Assembly: GCF_011578285.1 (NCBI RefSeq) | Contig: NZ_CP049916.1 | Coordinates: 1,488,001 to 1,552,000, forward strand | DNA: 64,000 nucleotides | Origin: Acinetobacter lanii | GTDB taxonomy: Bacteria; Pseudomonadota; Gammaproteobacteria; Pseudomonadales; Moraxellaceae | Direction of reading: 5' to 3' | Shown: positions 16,598 to 25,529 of the stretch, piece after piece | How the letters are laid out: every line of letters begins with the position of its first letter | Numbering within the stretch: the stretch's first letter is position 1 | Notes under the pieces: generated by a model | The model's input: the letters and a program-made list of their open reading frames with translations, nothing else | What the model was told of the DNA's origin: nothing | The model's database searches: none | Program-made: the position numbers and the translations under genes

Positions 16598-17950
16598 TTA
16601 ACCGACTTGAATTTCCGTACCCGGATGGCTGAGTCGACTCTTTTTCGGCGTTGCGATTAAATACGCCAAAGTTAAAGGTCCTAAACGTCCCCCATACATC
16701 AGTAACATTAAGGTAATTAAGCTACTGGGTTGTAAGTCTTCGGTAATGCCTCGAGAAAGTCCTACAGTACATGCGGCTGAAACGGCTTCAAACAGCAAAT
16801 CTAGAAAGGTTTTATTCGGTTCAAATATCAATAGGGTAAAAAATCCAATCACAATCAGCATTGAGGTGATTGCAATCACGGCCAAAGCTTTATAAGTGGT
16901 CACAGGTGAAACCGAATGTTTAAAAACACGCAGTTCATCTGAGCGTCTTAAAAATGTGATCACGCTGAGCACCATAATAATAAAAGTACCAACTTTGATT
17001 CCGCCTGCTGTACTCAGCGATCCGCCGCCAATAAACATCAGTAACATGGTGACTAAGGTGGCAGGGTCACGCATATTGTTCATTTCAATGCTGTTAAATC
17101 CAGATGAGCGGGGCACAGTGGCATGAAACCAAGCATTTAAGGCCTGATCACCAATCGACATAGGTGCAAGGGTCAAAGGATTGCTGGCTTCAATGCTCCA
17201 AATGATCACAAAGGCGAATAGGTTGAGTCCCGCAATAGTCGATAAAATCAGCTTACTGTTGGTGGACAGTTTTTTCCATGAATGCGTGCGCTTAATATCC
17301 ATCAGCACCACAAAGCCAATCCCGCCAATGATGTACAGCAGGCTAATGGTAAAAGTCACCATATATTGCCCTGAAAAACTCATCAGGCTGTTGGGGAACA
17401 GTGAAAATCCACCATTATTGAATGCAGAAATACTATAAAAAGCGGCGTAGAAAAACGCTTGATCAAATGAATATTGCGGCAGCCATGCGATGGTCAGGAT
17501 CGCTGTTCCAATGGCTTCAAAAAATAATGAATAGAGCAAAACGCCTTTAATGGTCATGGTGGTGTGTGCCAAACTGGTTTGACCAATGGCTTCTTGCGCC
17601 ATGACTTGCTGTTTGATGCCAATCTTAGGGGATAGACTCATTGCAGCCAAAATCGCAAAGGTCATAAAGCCCAAACCACCACACTGAATCAATAGCATGA
17701 TAATACATTGACCGAAGGTGCTATAGGCTTCACCAATATTCACCACAGACAAACCTGTAATGGTCACAGCCGAAGTGGCGGTAAAAATGGCGTCTAACCA
17801 ACTGACATCACCGTGGTTGGAAAAAGGCAGCTTTAATAATAATGAACCTAAAACAATAAAACTCAAAAATCCCAATGCCAATAAACTTGGAGGGCTGAGA
17901 TTGATGCTGTTGTGTTTTTCATTCACCAATCGGCTGTAAAATTTCATCAT
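16598..17950 (-). CDS. ktrB: Potassium uptake transporter, KtrB/TrkH family
   Basis: KtrB is the membrane subunit of a Na+- or H+-linked K+ uptake system gated by the cytoplasmic KtrA ring. The 450-residue protein has eight main membrane helices in four M1-P-M2 repeats. The four filter sequences are visible: AVTITGLSVVN, AFNNGGFSLF, PRSSGFNSI and CTVGLSRGIT, each with the key Gly. Length favours KtrB over TrkH (about 480). Its ATG overlaps the TGA of the regulatory subunit gene as ATGA, so the two are translationally coupled. A shared bidirectional terminator follows. Confidence 0.92.
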   Translation of the reverse strand: MMKFYSRLVNEKHNSINLSPPSLLALGFLSFIVLGSLLLKLPFSNHGDVSWLDAIFTATSAVTITGLSVVNIGEAYSTFGQCIIMLLIQCGGLGFMTFAILAAMSLSPKIGIKQQVMAQEAIGQTSLAHTTMTIKGVLLYSLFFEAIGTAILTIAWLPQYSFDQAFFYAAFYSISAFNNGGFSLFPNSLMSFSGQYMVTFTISLLYIIGGIGFVVLMDIKRTHSWKKLSTNSKLILSTIAGLNLFAFVIIWSIEASNPLTLAPMSIGDQALNAWFHATVPRSSGFNSIEMNNMRDPATLVTMLLMFIGGGSLSTAGGIKVGTFIIMVLSVITFLRRSDELRVFKHSVSPVTTYKALAVIAITSMLIVIGFFTLLIFEPNKTFLDLLFEAVSAACTVGLSRGITEDLQPSSLITLMLLMYGGRLGPLTLAYLIATPKKSRLSHPGTEIQVG

Positions 17951-18603
17951 GCCGATATAAATCTCGAAGACAATTTACGTAAAATGTCGACAGGACCTTC
18001 AACAATCAAAATATCGTGTTCTTGAAGCAGTGTGCCGGGGGCGATGTCATAGATCACATGTGAACCGCGTTGTAACAACAAGGTCTGTACGCCGTGGGTA
18101 TGATCAATCACCGATTTAAATTCAGAACCTTGTAAATGACCTTCCACCTCGATTTTGACAATATATCGATCATTATTGAGTGCCATATAACGGCGCACCA
18201 TCGGATAACTCAGCGATTGAGCGACACGAATGCCCATGTCTTCTTCAGGATGAATAATCTTGGAAATACCTAAATGCGATAAAATCATATGGTGCGATTT
18301 CGATTTGGCTTTCGCCATAATTTTCTCAACACCTAGATTTTTTAGATGTAAAACACACAGAATACTGGCTTCAATATTGTCACCAATTGCAACCACCACA
18401 GCATCACAATTTTTAATATTCAGTTCTTCGAGGACATGCTCATCGGTTGCGTCAGCAATCACCGCATGACTAATCTCATCGGAAATATTTTCCACATATT
18501 TTTTTTCAGTATCGATTCCAATCACGTCATGTTTTAACTGGGTCAGTTCCAGTGCGACTGTGGCACCAAAACTTCCTAAACCGATCACTGCAAACAACGC
18601 CAT
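17947..18603 (-). CDS. ktrA: Potassium channel regulatory subunit, KtrA/TrkA family
   Basis: KtrA forms an octameric ring that binds ATP or ADP, and often NAD(H), and opens the KtrB channel. The 218-residue protein has an N-terminal RCK Rossmann domain with VIGLGSFGATVALEL and the acidic residue at the end of the second strand (VIGID), followed by VVAIGDNIEASI. A C-terminal RCK-C lobe ends in DILIVEGPVDIL. One RCK unit, rather than the tandem pair of TrkA (about 458 residues), makes it KtrA-like. It is the first gene of the ktrAB unit. Confidence 0.92.
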   Translation of the reverse strand: MALFAVIGLGSFGATVALELTQLKHDVIGIDTEKKYVENISDEISHAVIADATDEHVLEELNIKNCDAVVVAIGDNIEASILCVLHLKNLGVEKIMAKAKSKSHHMILSHLGISKIIHPEEDMGIRVAQSLSYPMVRRYMALNNDRYIVKIEVEGHLQGSEFKSVIDHTHGVQTLLLQRGSHVIYDIAPGTLLQEHDILIVEGPVDILRKLSSRFISA

Positions 18604-18774
18604 GATATGTCCTTAACCTTATAAATTATTGTGAAGTAAATGTAGCGGCTTATCATAACGTCTTTATTTAAAAATAAAAATTCTAGTCTCTAAGTTGTTG
18701 TATAAGCCGTGTATAAAGCGACTGCATTATGAACGTTTATTGAATAAAGTTCATGATTGATTATTTTTAAATCT

Positions 18775-19143
18775 TTATGAGACTGAATCAGCCATGAGCT
18801 TAGGGTGGTGCTTAAAGGCATAGATCAGCATGGCAATAGCGCTAAAGATCAAACTGCTATACAGGTTTGAAATCTGGAACTGGCCAAAATTAAATTGTGC
18901 CATGATTAAAATCAGCAAACCTTTAAAAGCAAGCATATAGATGAGAGTGGCTATATATTCATGCTGTGGGGCGTATTTCAGCATCGCATAGGGCATGGCA
19001 ATAAGCGGGATGAAAGCGAGAATATGGATTGCAGCATCATAATATGAATAGGCCAAATTTTGAATGTTGAAGCTCCACACTATGGCTGACCAGAATAACC
19101 AAATAAGGAGGGGAATAAGGGTGAATTTTCTCCAGCTTCTCAC
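18775..19143 (-). CDS. Small membrane protein of unknown function
   Basis: The 122-residue product is very hydrophobic, with four likely membrane segments (about residues 8-25, 38-56, 64-82 and 92-110) and short charged loops, starting MRSWRKFTL and ending HHPKLMADSVS. I recognise no family and no conserved polar residues that point to transport or catalysis. It stands alone between ilvA and ktrA. The intergenic base use matches the neighbours, so it is probably native. Confidence 0.7.
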   Translation of the reverse strand: MRSWRKFTLIPLLIWLFWSAIVWSFNIQNLAYSYYDAAIHILAFIPLIAMPYAMLKYAPQHEYIATLIYMLAFKGLLILIMAQFNFGQFQISNLYSSLIFSAIAMLIYAFKHHPKLMADSVS

Positions 19144-19211
19144 AAATGTTTATCTCTTGTCTTTCTTTTAAAATGTATAAGCTTTTATGACCAACATGGG
19201 TGAACAAATTG

Positions 19212-19243
19212 TAAAAAAATAGCCCATCATCAAGACGGGCTAT
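19212..19243 (-). terminator. Intrinsic terminator of ilvA
   Basis: On the minus strand ATAGCCC/GGGCTAT closes an 11-base loop and is followed by seven T. Confidence 0.85.
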
Positions 19244-19266
19244 AGGGTGATTTGGATTTAAATCTT

Positions 19267-20805
19267 TTATTTGAGGAAACGCTGATAACCTAAATTATTG
19301 GTAATCTCATCATACGGATAACTAATGTTTTCCAAAGTTTCGATCAAACCATCTGGGTTTTGTTGCGCATCTTCTGCATCAAGACCGACCAATACGCGAC
19401 CTTCAGCTGCACCGTGGTTACGGTAATGGAACAGGGTGATGTTATGGGTTGGACCAAGACGCTCTAAGAAAGTGAGCAATGCCCCTGGACGCTCTGGGAA
19501 TTCCACACGGAACAGACGTTCGTTTTCAATATTGGCATGACCACCAATCAAATAACGAATATGCAGTTTCGCCACTTCATCATCAGACAAATCATCGACG
19601 TCATATTGCGCTTTTAAGGCTTCGAAAATATCATGACGTTCTGTTTCACCGCCTTTCAGGCTAATACCGACAAACACCTGCGCAGCAGATGAATCGCTGG
19701 CACGGTAGTTAAACTCAGTAATGTTACGCCCTTGCAGTGCACGACAGAAGTTCAAGAATGAACCTTTCTGTTCAGGAATGGTCACCGCAAAAATCGCTTC
19801 ACGACGCTCACCGAGTTCTGTACGTTCCGCAATGTAACGCAGACGGTCGAAGTTCATGTTGGCACCACAGACAATCGACACCATATTTTTACCTTGGATG
19901 CCATGTTCAGCGACGTATTTTTTAATCCCCGCCAATGCCATTGCACCTGAAGGTTCTACAATGCTACGACATTCATCATAGGTGTCTTTAATCGCAGCAC
20001 AGATTTCATCGGTATTCACCAGCACAACATCACGTTCAACGATTGGACCTGAGTTGTCTGATTTTTGCAGTTGAATCACTTCAAATGGTTTTTCGCCAAT
20101 TTGTGCAACCGCTGTACCATCTGCAAATAGGCCTACAGACGGTAGGATGACACGTTCATTGGCTTCAAATGCGGCTTTTAAGCACGCAGATTCATCATAT
20201 TCAACAGGAATCACTTTGACATGTGGTGCAACATCGCCTAGGTAGGCTGCAACCCCTGCAATTAAACCACCACCACCGACAGCCACGAATACGTAATCCA
20301 CATCACGCCATTGACGTAATATTTCATTACCGATTGTGCCTTGACCAGCCATCACGAGTTCGTCGTCATAAGGAGGAATAAAGGTCATGCCTTCGTCTTT
20401 TGAACGTTGAATGGCATATTTGTTGGCAACATCAAAAGAATCGCCGTGTAAAACCACTTCACCACCGAGTCTTTTAACCGCTTGAACTTTAATGTCAGGT
20501 GTTGTTTTTGGCATCACGATAATGGCACGAATTCCGAGCTTTTGGCCTGAAAGTGCAACACCTTGGGCATGGTTACCCGCAGATGCCGTAATAACACCTC
20601 GTTCTAACTGAGATTTTGGGAGTTGGCTAATACGGTTATACGCACCGCGTAGCTTAAAAGAAAAGACAGGTTGGAGATCTTCGCGTTTAAAGCGAATGTG
20701 GTTGTTCAGTTTTTCACTAATTCGTGGTGCCGCTTCGAGTGGAGTTTCGATCGCAACATCGTAGACTGTTGCTTGTAATATTTGTCGAACCAAACGAGAC
20801 AGCAT
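19267..20805 (-). CDS. ilvA: Threonine deaminase, biosynthetic
   Basis: IlvA converts threonine to 2-oxobutyrate with pyridoxal phosphate, the committed step to isoleucine. The 512-residue length is that of the biosynthetic, isoleucine-sensitive enzyme. The PLP lysine is Lys51 in FSFKLRGAYN, the phosphate loop is VGGGGLIAG, and SAGNHAQGVA is also present. Two ACT-like regulatory modules follow near the C-terminus (VTIPEQKGSFLNFCRAL and VEFPERPGALLTFLERLG), which bind isoleucine and valine. It is transcribed alone, divergent from rpiA, the same neighbour as in other gammaproteobacteria. Confidence 0.96.
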   Translation of the reverse strand: MLSRLVRQILQATVYDVAIETPLEAAPRISEKLNNHIRFKREDLQPVFSFKLRGAYNRISQLPKSQLERGVITASAGNHAQGVALSGQKLGIRAIIVMPKTTPDIKVQAVKRLGGEVVLHGDSFDVANKYAIQRSKDEGMTFIPPYDDELVMAGQGTIGNEILRQWRDVDYVFVAVGGGGLIAGVAAYLGDVAPHVKVIPVEYDESACLKAAFEANERVILPSVGLFADGTAVAQIGEKPFEVIQLQKSDNSGPIVERDVVLVNTDEICAAIKDTYDECRSIVEPSGAMALAGIKKYVAEHGIQGKNMVSIVCGANMNFDRLRYIAERTELGERREAIFAVTIPEQKGSFLNFCRALQGRNITEFNYRASDSSAAQVFVGISLKGGETERHDIFEALKAQYDVDDLSDDEVAKLHIRYLIGGHANIENERLFRVEFPERPGALLTFLERLGPTHNITLFHYRNHGAAEGRVLVGLDAEDAQQNPDGLIETLENISYPYDEITNNLGYQRFLK

Positions 20806-20912
20806 GTTAATTTTCCATCTAACAGTTTAAAATAGATTTTTATTGTAACAAACCCCTGTACTTTTGGGCTGTATAAACAGCAACAAATGTCAAAAAATAG
20901 TTGAGCCAAGTT

Positions 20913-21584
20913 ATGAGTCTGTATGCAACCCAAGATGAAAAGAAACAAGCTGTCGCAAAAGCTGCGTTGAAGCACTTGCCGAAAGGTGGGATTCTGGGTG
21001 TCGGTACAGGAAGTACTGTTAATTTCCTCATTGAGTTATTGCCTGAGCTTGAACTTGAAGCGGCAGTCGCAAGTTCGGAAGCAACTGCGCAGCGCCTTAA
21101 AAAATTAGGCATTGAAGTGGTGGATATGAACTCAGTTGCGAGCCTTGATGCCTATGTCGATGGTGCGGATGAAATCGATCGCAATATGCACATGATTAAA
21201 GGTGGTGGTGCTGCACTTACGCGTGAAAAAATTGTGGCTTCAATTGCGAAAAAATTCGTATGTATCGTGGATGATTCTAAATGGGTGGATCAATTGGGTC
21301 ATGATTTCCCACTGCCAGTAGAAGTGATTCCAATGGCACGTTCTGCTGTAGCACGTAAAATCGTGGCATTGGGGGGTGACCCTGTGTATCGTACTGGTGT
21401 TGTGACAGATAACGGTAACGTGATTTTGGATGTTCATAACCTCAATATTTTGGATGCACTTGAACTTGAAAAAACCTTGAATGATATTCCAGGTGTGGTG
21501 TGTAACGGTATTTTTGCGATCAACAAGGCTGATATTGCTGTGGTTGCAACTGATAACGGTATTGAAGAGCGTACTGCGGTTTAA
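20913..21584 (+). CDS. rpiA: Ribose-5-phosphate isomerase A
   Basis: RpiA interconverts ribose 5-phosphate and ribulose 5-phosphate in the pentose phosphate pathway. With the ATG at 20913 it has 223 residues, close to the E. coli enzyme. Conserved motifs are [15 protein letters not shown] for phosphate binding, YVDGADEID, and [16 protein letters not shown] with the catalytic Lys and Glu region. The frame opens 12 bases earlier at a TTG without family support. The gene diverges from ilvA and is followed by the second copy of the palindromic repeat. Confidence 0.95.
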   Translation: MSLYATQDEKKQAVAKAALKHLPKGGILGVGTGSTVNFLIELLPELELEAAVASSEATAQRLKKLGIEVVDMNSVASLDAYVDGADEIDRNMHMIKGGGAALTREKIVASIAKKFVCIVDDSKWVDQLGHDFPLPVEVIPMARSAVARKIVALGGDPVYRTGVVTDNGNVILDVHNLNILDALELEKTLNDIPGVVCNGIFAINKADIAVVATDNGIEERTAV

Positions 21585-21587
21585 TCA

Positions 21588-21690
21588 ATAATCCCTCTAA
21601 ATCTCCCTTTGTAAAAGGGAGACTTTTAAAAGCCCTTCTTTTTAAAAGAGGGTCTTCCCCCTTTAAAAAGGGGGACTGAGGGGGATTAAA
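21588..21690. repeat. Dispersed palindromic repeat, copy 2
   Basis: About 100 bases fold as one long imperfect inverted repeat. The arms are AATCCCTCTAAATCTCCCTT and AAAAAGGGGGACTGAGGGGG, with an inner hairpin of CCCTTC/GAGGG blocks separated by TTTTAAAA. It shares the arm pattern of the element at 8843-8938 and likewise sits directly after a stop codon, here that of rpiA. Confidence 0.75.
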
Positions 21691-21716
21691 GGATTTAGAA
21701 ATAAAAAGAACAATCA

Positions 21717-22400
21717 ATGACTCTAGCTGACTTACCTGAAATTCAAATCATCCGAAATATTCGTTCTACACGACTCAGACTCCGTGTTGATCAAGATCAG
21801 ATTCGCTTAACTGCACCTGTGTTTTGTACCCAACGCCAAATTCAAAGTTTTATCGATCAGTCTGAACAGTGGTTGATTCAAACTTGGCAGAAACAACAAG
21901 AAAAAATCGTACAAATTGATAAAAGTTTACCCATAGAATTAAAGTTGTTTAATTTAGAGCAACCGTTACATATTCTTTATCAGGCTCAGAAAAAGTCATT
22001 CGATTTAGACTTGGAAAATCATCAGCTTTTAATCAGTGATCGTCAGCCTGAAACTTATCTCAAAGCCTTTGTGATTGGTTATGCTAAACAGTATTTACCG
22101 CTTTATTTGCAAGAGGTGAGTCAGGCATGTGGTTTGCCTTACGGCAAATGCTCCATTCGCCAGCCGAAGACACGTTGGGGAAGTTGTACTTCTAAGCATG
22201 ACATTATGTTGAATAGTGGTTTGGTACTATTTCCAAAAGACATTACACGTTATGTGTGTGTGCATGAGTTAGCGCACACAAAACATTTTGATCATAGTGC
22301 GAGTTTTTGGAAAGAAGTTCTAAAGCATGATGCAAATTTTCAACAGCATCGCAAGATATTAAAAAGTACACCTATGCCTTGGTGGTGGATAATTATATAG
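21717..22400 (+). CDS. YgjP-type zinc metallopeptidase
   Basis: The 227-residue protein belongs to the YgjP/DUF45 family of small cytoplasmic M48-like peptidases. The zinc site is HELAHTKHFDHS, with the first two His and the Glu, and the family signature RQPKTRWGSCTSK lies about 40 residues before it. The N-terminal half is a beta-rich domain (IRNIRSTRLRLRVDQDQIRLTAP) characteristic of the group. The substrate is unknown. It lies 29 bases after the palindromic repeat downstream of rpiA and just before an AT-rich accessory stretch. Confidence 0.88.
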   Translation: MTLADLPEIQIIRNIRSTRLRLRVDQDQIRLTAPVFCTQRQIQSFIDQSEQWLIQTWQKQQEKIVQIDKSLPIELKLFNLEQPLHILYQAQKKSFDLDLENHQLLISDRQPETYLKAFVIGYAKQYLPLYLQEVSQACGLPYGKCSIRQPKTRWGSCTSKHDIMLNSGLVLFPKDITRYVCVHELAHTKHFDHSASFWKEVLKHDANFQQHRKILKSTPMPWWWIII

Positions 22401-22444
22401 AAAAATTAATAGGTTTATAGAACAAATGAATTTGGAATGCTTTT

Positions 22445-23176
22445 ATGAAAATAATAATGATGCAAATGATCTGTTTAGTATTTATTTTAGGGTGCTCTAA
22501 TCATACAAATGATTTGAATATGATGGTTAAAGAAGAATGTGAAATAAATGGATTTCACAGTGAGCAATGTAAAATTACTCGTTCTGATCAATTAACAGAC
22601 ATTGAAAAACTTTCATCATTGGGAGTTTTATATCTATTTGGTAGTAAGGAAAATGAAAGAAATTATTTAAAATCATATAATTTCTTTAAAATTTCAGAAA
22701 AATATAATGATGCCGAAGGACTCAATGGACTAGGTGTTATTTATATGTTTGGATTAGGTCGATATAAAGATCTGAATGAAGCGGAAAAACTGTTTAAAAA
22801 AGCAAATAGCTTAGGCGATAAAAATGCAAAAAATAATTTAGGTGAGTTGTTTAGGATCCAAAAAAATAGTGAACATGCTTTGTATTGGTTTAATTTAGGT
22901 ATTCAGGATAATCCTGAAAAAGCATATGAAGGATTATCGAAATTATATATTGATCAGAATAATTTTAAGCAAGCTTATGCTTATGCACTTAAAGCTGCAA
23001 GATTGAGAAACACCGAATCTGAATATAATTTAGGTGTTTTTTACGAGAGAGGAATATATGTAAATAAGAACATTGATCAAGCAATCTATTGGTATGAGCG
23101 TGCAGCGAATCAAGGTCATGTTGATGCTAAAAATAATTTAAATCTCTTACGTAAAAAAGTAAATAATTATCCTTAA
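22445..23176 (+). CDS. Sel1-repeat lipoprotein
   Basis: The 243-residue product begins with a lipoprotein signal ending in the lipobox ILGC (Cys at about residue 17). The mature part consists of Sel1-like helical repeats of 30-36 residues, best seen in GLGVIYMFGLGRYKDLNEAEKLF, NLGELFRIQ and NLGVFYERGIYVNKNIDQAIYWYERAANQG. Sel1 proteins are usually scaffolds in the envelope; no partner is visible. The base composition is clearly more AT-rich than the flanking core genes, and the gene sits next to an IS110-family element, so acquisition is likely. Confidence 0.85.
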   Translation: MKIIMMQMICLVFILGCSNHTNDLNMMVKEECEINGFHSEQCKITRSDQLTDIEKLSSLGVLYLFGSKENERNYLKSYNFFKISEKYNDAEGLNGLGVIYMFGLGRYKDLNEAEKLFKKANSLGDKNAKNNLGELFRIQKNSEHALYWFNLGIQDNPEKAYEGLSKLYIDQNNFKQAYAYALKAARLRNTESEYNLGVFYERGIYVNKNIDQAIYWYERAANQGHVDAKNNLNLLRKKVNNYP

Positions 23177-23390
23177 AATAAGAATTATCTTTCATAAATC
23201 GTTCTTTAGTCAGTTCTAAATTATAGGAGCCTTAGATTAAATTGAATCTTAAATCGAGTCTTTAACTTCGTTTATGATATTTCAAAGCAAGAATTTTGAA
23301 GATTTTCAAGCGAACCCATTCTGCTTAATTCTTCTTCTTTTAATTTATGAAAGAGATACCGTCTGAAACGTTAAGCAAATTATTGAAAAT

Positions 23391-24371
23391 TCATGCTGAA
23401 TAATCTGCTTGGTAAGGTTGTTGATGTTTGAGTACACCATAACAAAGATGAACCAACTTCCTCATCGCAGCTCCAATCGCTATCATTTTGGTTTTACCAT
23501 TGGCCAATAACCTTTTATTCATCCCTTTGATATGAGGATTATGTCGAGTTGCGACAATGGCTGCCATATATAAACCAGCACGTATTTTGGAAGAGCCCGC
23601 TTTGGATAAACGGCTTCTACCATGAATCGAGCTACCCGACTGCTTTTGAATGGGAACCAAGCCAACAAAGGCAGCCGCTTGACTAGCCCTTTCAAACGTA
23701 TGGCTGCGCAAGAAACTCAGCATTAATAAACTGGTTCGATCTGCAATGGCTGGAATACTGCTGAGCAGTTCTTTATCATTTTTTAAATCGGGATTCTGAT
23801 CAATGTGATCATCAACTTGCTGGTCGATACCCTGAATGTGTTTGTTTAACTGTTCAATGCTCTTATGGATAGATTGAAGTACAGGTTCCATCGTGAAGGT
23901 AGACTCTGCTTTTTCCAAACGATTCTCTTCACGTTGTAAATCTTCACAAAGAGCAGCTCTTCTATCCAACAAAGCATTCAGCAATTGAATATGTTGGGGT
24001 AAAGGTTGCCAAAAATGTAGATCAGCAGTCATTGCGAATCGGGCTAGAACCTCACTATCTACCTTGTCTGTTTTATTCAGCTTAGACATACTCTGAGCAA
24101 AATATCGAGCTCTGGCAGGATTGGTTACGCAGACTTGATAGCCCGCATCAAATAAATATTTCGCCAAGAGTTCATGATAAATAGAAGTTGCTTCCATTAA
24201 AGTAATGGTCTGCGTAGAAGTTACAGCATGCTGCTTTAGCCAAGTTTGAAGTTGCTCAAAACCTTTTGGTGTATTTGAAAAAGTTTTAGTCTTCTTTTTA
24301 CTTACAGAGTTTTCTAAAATTAAACAGCAATCAATTTTAGCTTTAGCAACATCAATACCAAGATAAAACAT
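23391..24371 (-). CDS. IS110-family transposase
   Basis: The 326-residue recombinase has the two IS110 domains. The N-terminal RuvC-like DEDD domain shows Asp7 in YLGIDVAKAKID, Glu60 in TLMEATSIYHE, and Asp102/Asp105 in TDKVDSEVLARF. A coiled-coil middle (about 140-200) follows. The C-terminal domain has FVGLVPIQKQSGSSIHGRSR with the putative nucleophilic Ser, then LSKAGSSKIRAGLYMAA. All catalytic residues are in place, so it may be active. Recent work on the family shows target choice by a structured RNA from the non-coding end; a candidate region lies upstream (24480-24560). Confidence 0.93.
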   Translation of the reverse strand: MFYLGIDVAKAKIDCCLILENSVSKKKTKTFSNTPKGFEQLQTWLKQHAVTSTQTITLMEATSIYHELLAKYLFDAGYQVCVTNPARARYFAQSMSKLNKTDKVDSEVLARFAMTADLHFWQPLPQHIQLLNALLDRRAALCEDLQREENRLEKAESTFTMEPVLQSIHKSIEQLNKHIQGIDQQVDDHIDQNPDLKNDKELLSSIPAIADRTSLLMLSFLRSHTFERASQAAAFVGLVPIQKQSGSSIHGRSRLSKAGSSKIRAGLYMAAIVATRHNPHIKGMNKRLLANGKTKMIAIGAAMRKLVHLCYGVLKHQQPYQADYSA

Positions 24372-24479
24372 AATTTTTACCTGCTTTATTTATTCAATTA
24401 TTGTTTTAGCATAACCACCGTCTTTTCTTGTGAATACAGCATCAAAGTGCCTAGTTACCCGTCCAGAGTTGTGCAAGTG

Positions 24480-24560
24480 GTTAGGGCAAATTGTAGGTTT
24501 TATCTCTTTCACAGACTAAAAGTCTTAGGTCTATTACAAACTCTACAATTTGCATATAGT
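24480..24560 (-). ncRNA. Candidate bridge-RNA region of the IS110 element
   Basis: Upstream of the transposase start an 11-bp perfect inverted repeat, GCAAATTGTAG (24486-24496) and CTACAATTTGC (24543-24553), encloses 46 bases with a smaller stem GACT/AGTC (24514-24524). A long stem with a large internal loop in the non-coding end is what the IS110 bridge RNA should look like, and the position 5' of the transposase fits the IS110 subgroup. The RNA strand and exact limits are inferred. Confidence 0.45.
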
Positions 24561-24691
24561 GGAAGCTAATCACTACAAGCGCTAAGATACAAGATCTATT
24601 GCTTAAAAATTTATTCTAGGGTAGGTTTGTGAAATAAAGGAATGTTAAGCTAAAATTGGATCGAAATATAATAAATATAAAGAGAGAAAGA

Positions 24692-25378
24692 ATGTTTAGT
24701 TTTGATGAAGAACTCACCGATTTTATTGGTCTAATTATAAAGTTTTTAATTGTTCAGTGGATTTTTTTTTGGACAGTATTGATTATTCCAGCACAAGAAA
24801 ATTATTTATTGATTAAGGATGGACAGTATCAGTATCAGACGTATAGAGTTCCGCAGGATGTGAGCTATAAAATTAAGCGAATTGAACATAAGAATATAAT
24901 TGATTTAGTTTTAATTAAGGATTTCCAAGATGTTTTAAGAATAAATTGTGAGGGACTTTTTGTTAATGGGGCGAATGAAGAGGTTTGCGGTATTTTTTTA
25001 GACAAAACTAAAAATGTTAGCCATATTGCGTTCTATGAGCGATATCCAGAGAACGGTTATAAAACAGTTTATGAATTAAAAGGAGTGACATATAGAGATG
25101 TGCTAGGCAAAACTAATACAATAGAAATGTCGATTTTGTCTTATGAGGATAAAGAATATTTAAATAGTGCAAAGTTGAAATTTTTAATGAGTATCGTGGG
25201 GAGCTCTTTGGTTTTATGTTTCTTCTTTTTCTTATTTTATTCGATTGATTTTAGAAAGCCTAAAAGGAAAGAAGTTAAATTTTTAATATACCTTAAGAAT
25301 ACAATAAAATATTCTGTCCTTATTTTTATCATTTATCAATTTATTAAAATTTGGTATTTCATATTCCATTCCTTATAA
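24692..25378 (+). CDS. Unknown membrane protein, AT-rich
   Basis: From the ATG at 24692, preceded by the purine-rich GAGAGAAAG, the product has 228 residues. One membrane segment lies near the start (about 12-35, LIIKFLIVQWIFFWTVLII). A beta-rich soluble region follows, with Cys at two places (INCEGLF and EEVCGIFLD), then two C-terminal membrane segments (about 170-190 and 205-225). The middle part would face the periplasm if the first segment is an anchor. I recognise no family. Very AT-rich composition and the IS110 neighbour suggest horizontal acquisition. The frame opens 36 bases upstream at a TTG, which I do not prefer. Confidence 0.65.
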   Translation: MFSFDEELTDFIGLIIKFLIVQWIFFWTVLIIPAQENYLLIKDGQYQYQTYRVPQDVSYKIKRIEHKNIIDLVLIKDFQDVLRINCEGLFVNGANEEVCGIFLDKTKNVSHIAFYERYPENGYKTVYELKGVTYRDVLGKTNTIEMSILSYEDKEYLNSAKLKFLMSIVGSSLVLCFFFFLFYSIDFRKPKRKEVKFLIYLKNTIKYSVLIFIIYQFIKIWYFIFHSL

Positions 25379-25529
25379 AAAGACACTTGGGGGGAGGGTG
25401 TGTTGAACAAATTGAAAATATTTATAGCTTTAAAAAAATAACCAAATCCAAGCAAAACAGTTCAGAAATCACCAACTTCCTGTCATACTTAGTTCTTCAA
25501 ATGGATATTTTTGATTAGAGGTAAATATC

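Larger units (their letters stand above)
23391..24660 (-). mobile_element. IS110-family insertion sequence (ends not fixed)
   Basis: The transposase gene and about 280 bases of structured non-coding DNA upstream of it make up the element. IS110 elements have no conventional terminal inverted repeats and often no target duplication, so the borders cannot be read directly. The right limit is placed before the next gene and the left limit at the transposase stop; both are approximate. It lies between two AT-rich genes of unknown function. Confidence 0.7.

Noticed and set aside
18729..18754. Inverted repeat ATGAAC/GTTCAT with inner TTTATT/AATAAA near the 18775 gene
   Set aside because: The loop would be a single base and no T-run follows on the minus strand, so it is not a convincing terminator.
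23370..24655. Short GTTAAGC repeats on both sides of the IS110 element
   Set aside because: Seven bases are shared in AT-rich DNA, and IS110 elements need not leave duplications, so they do not define the ends.
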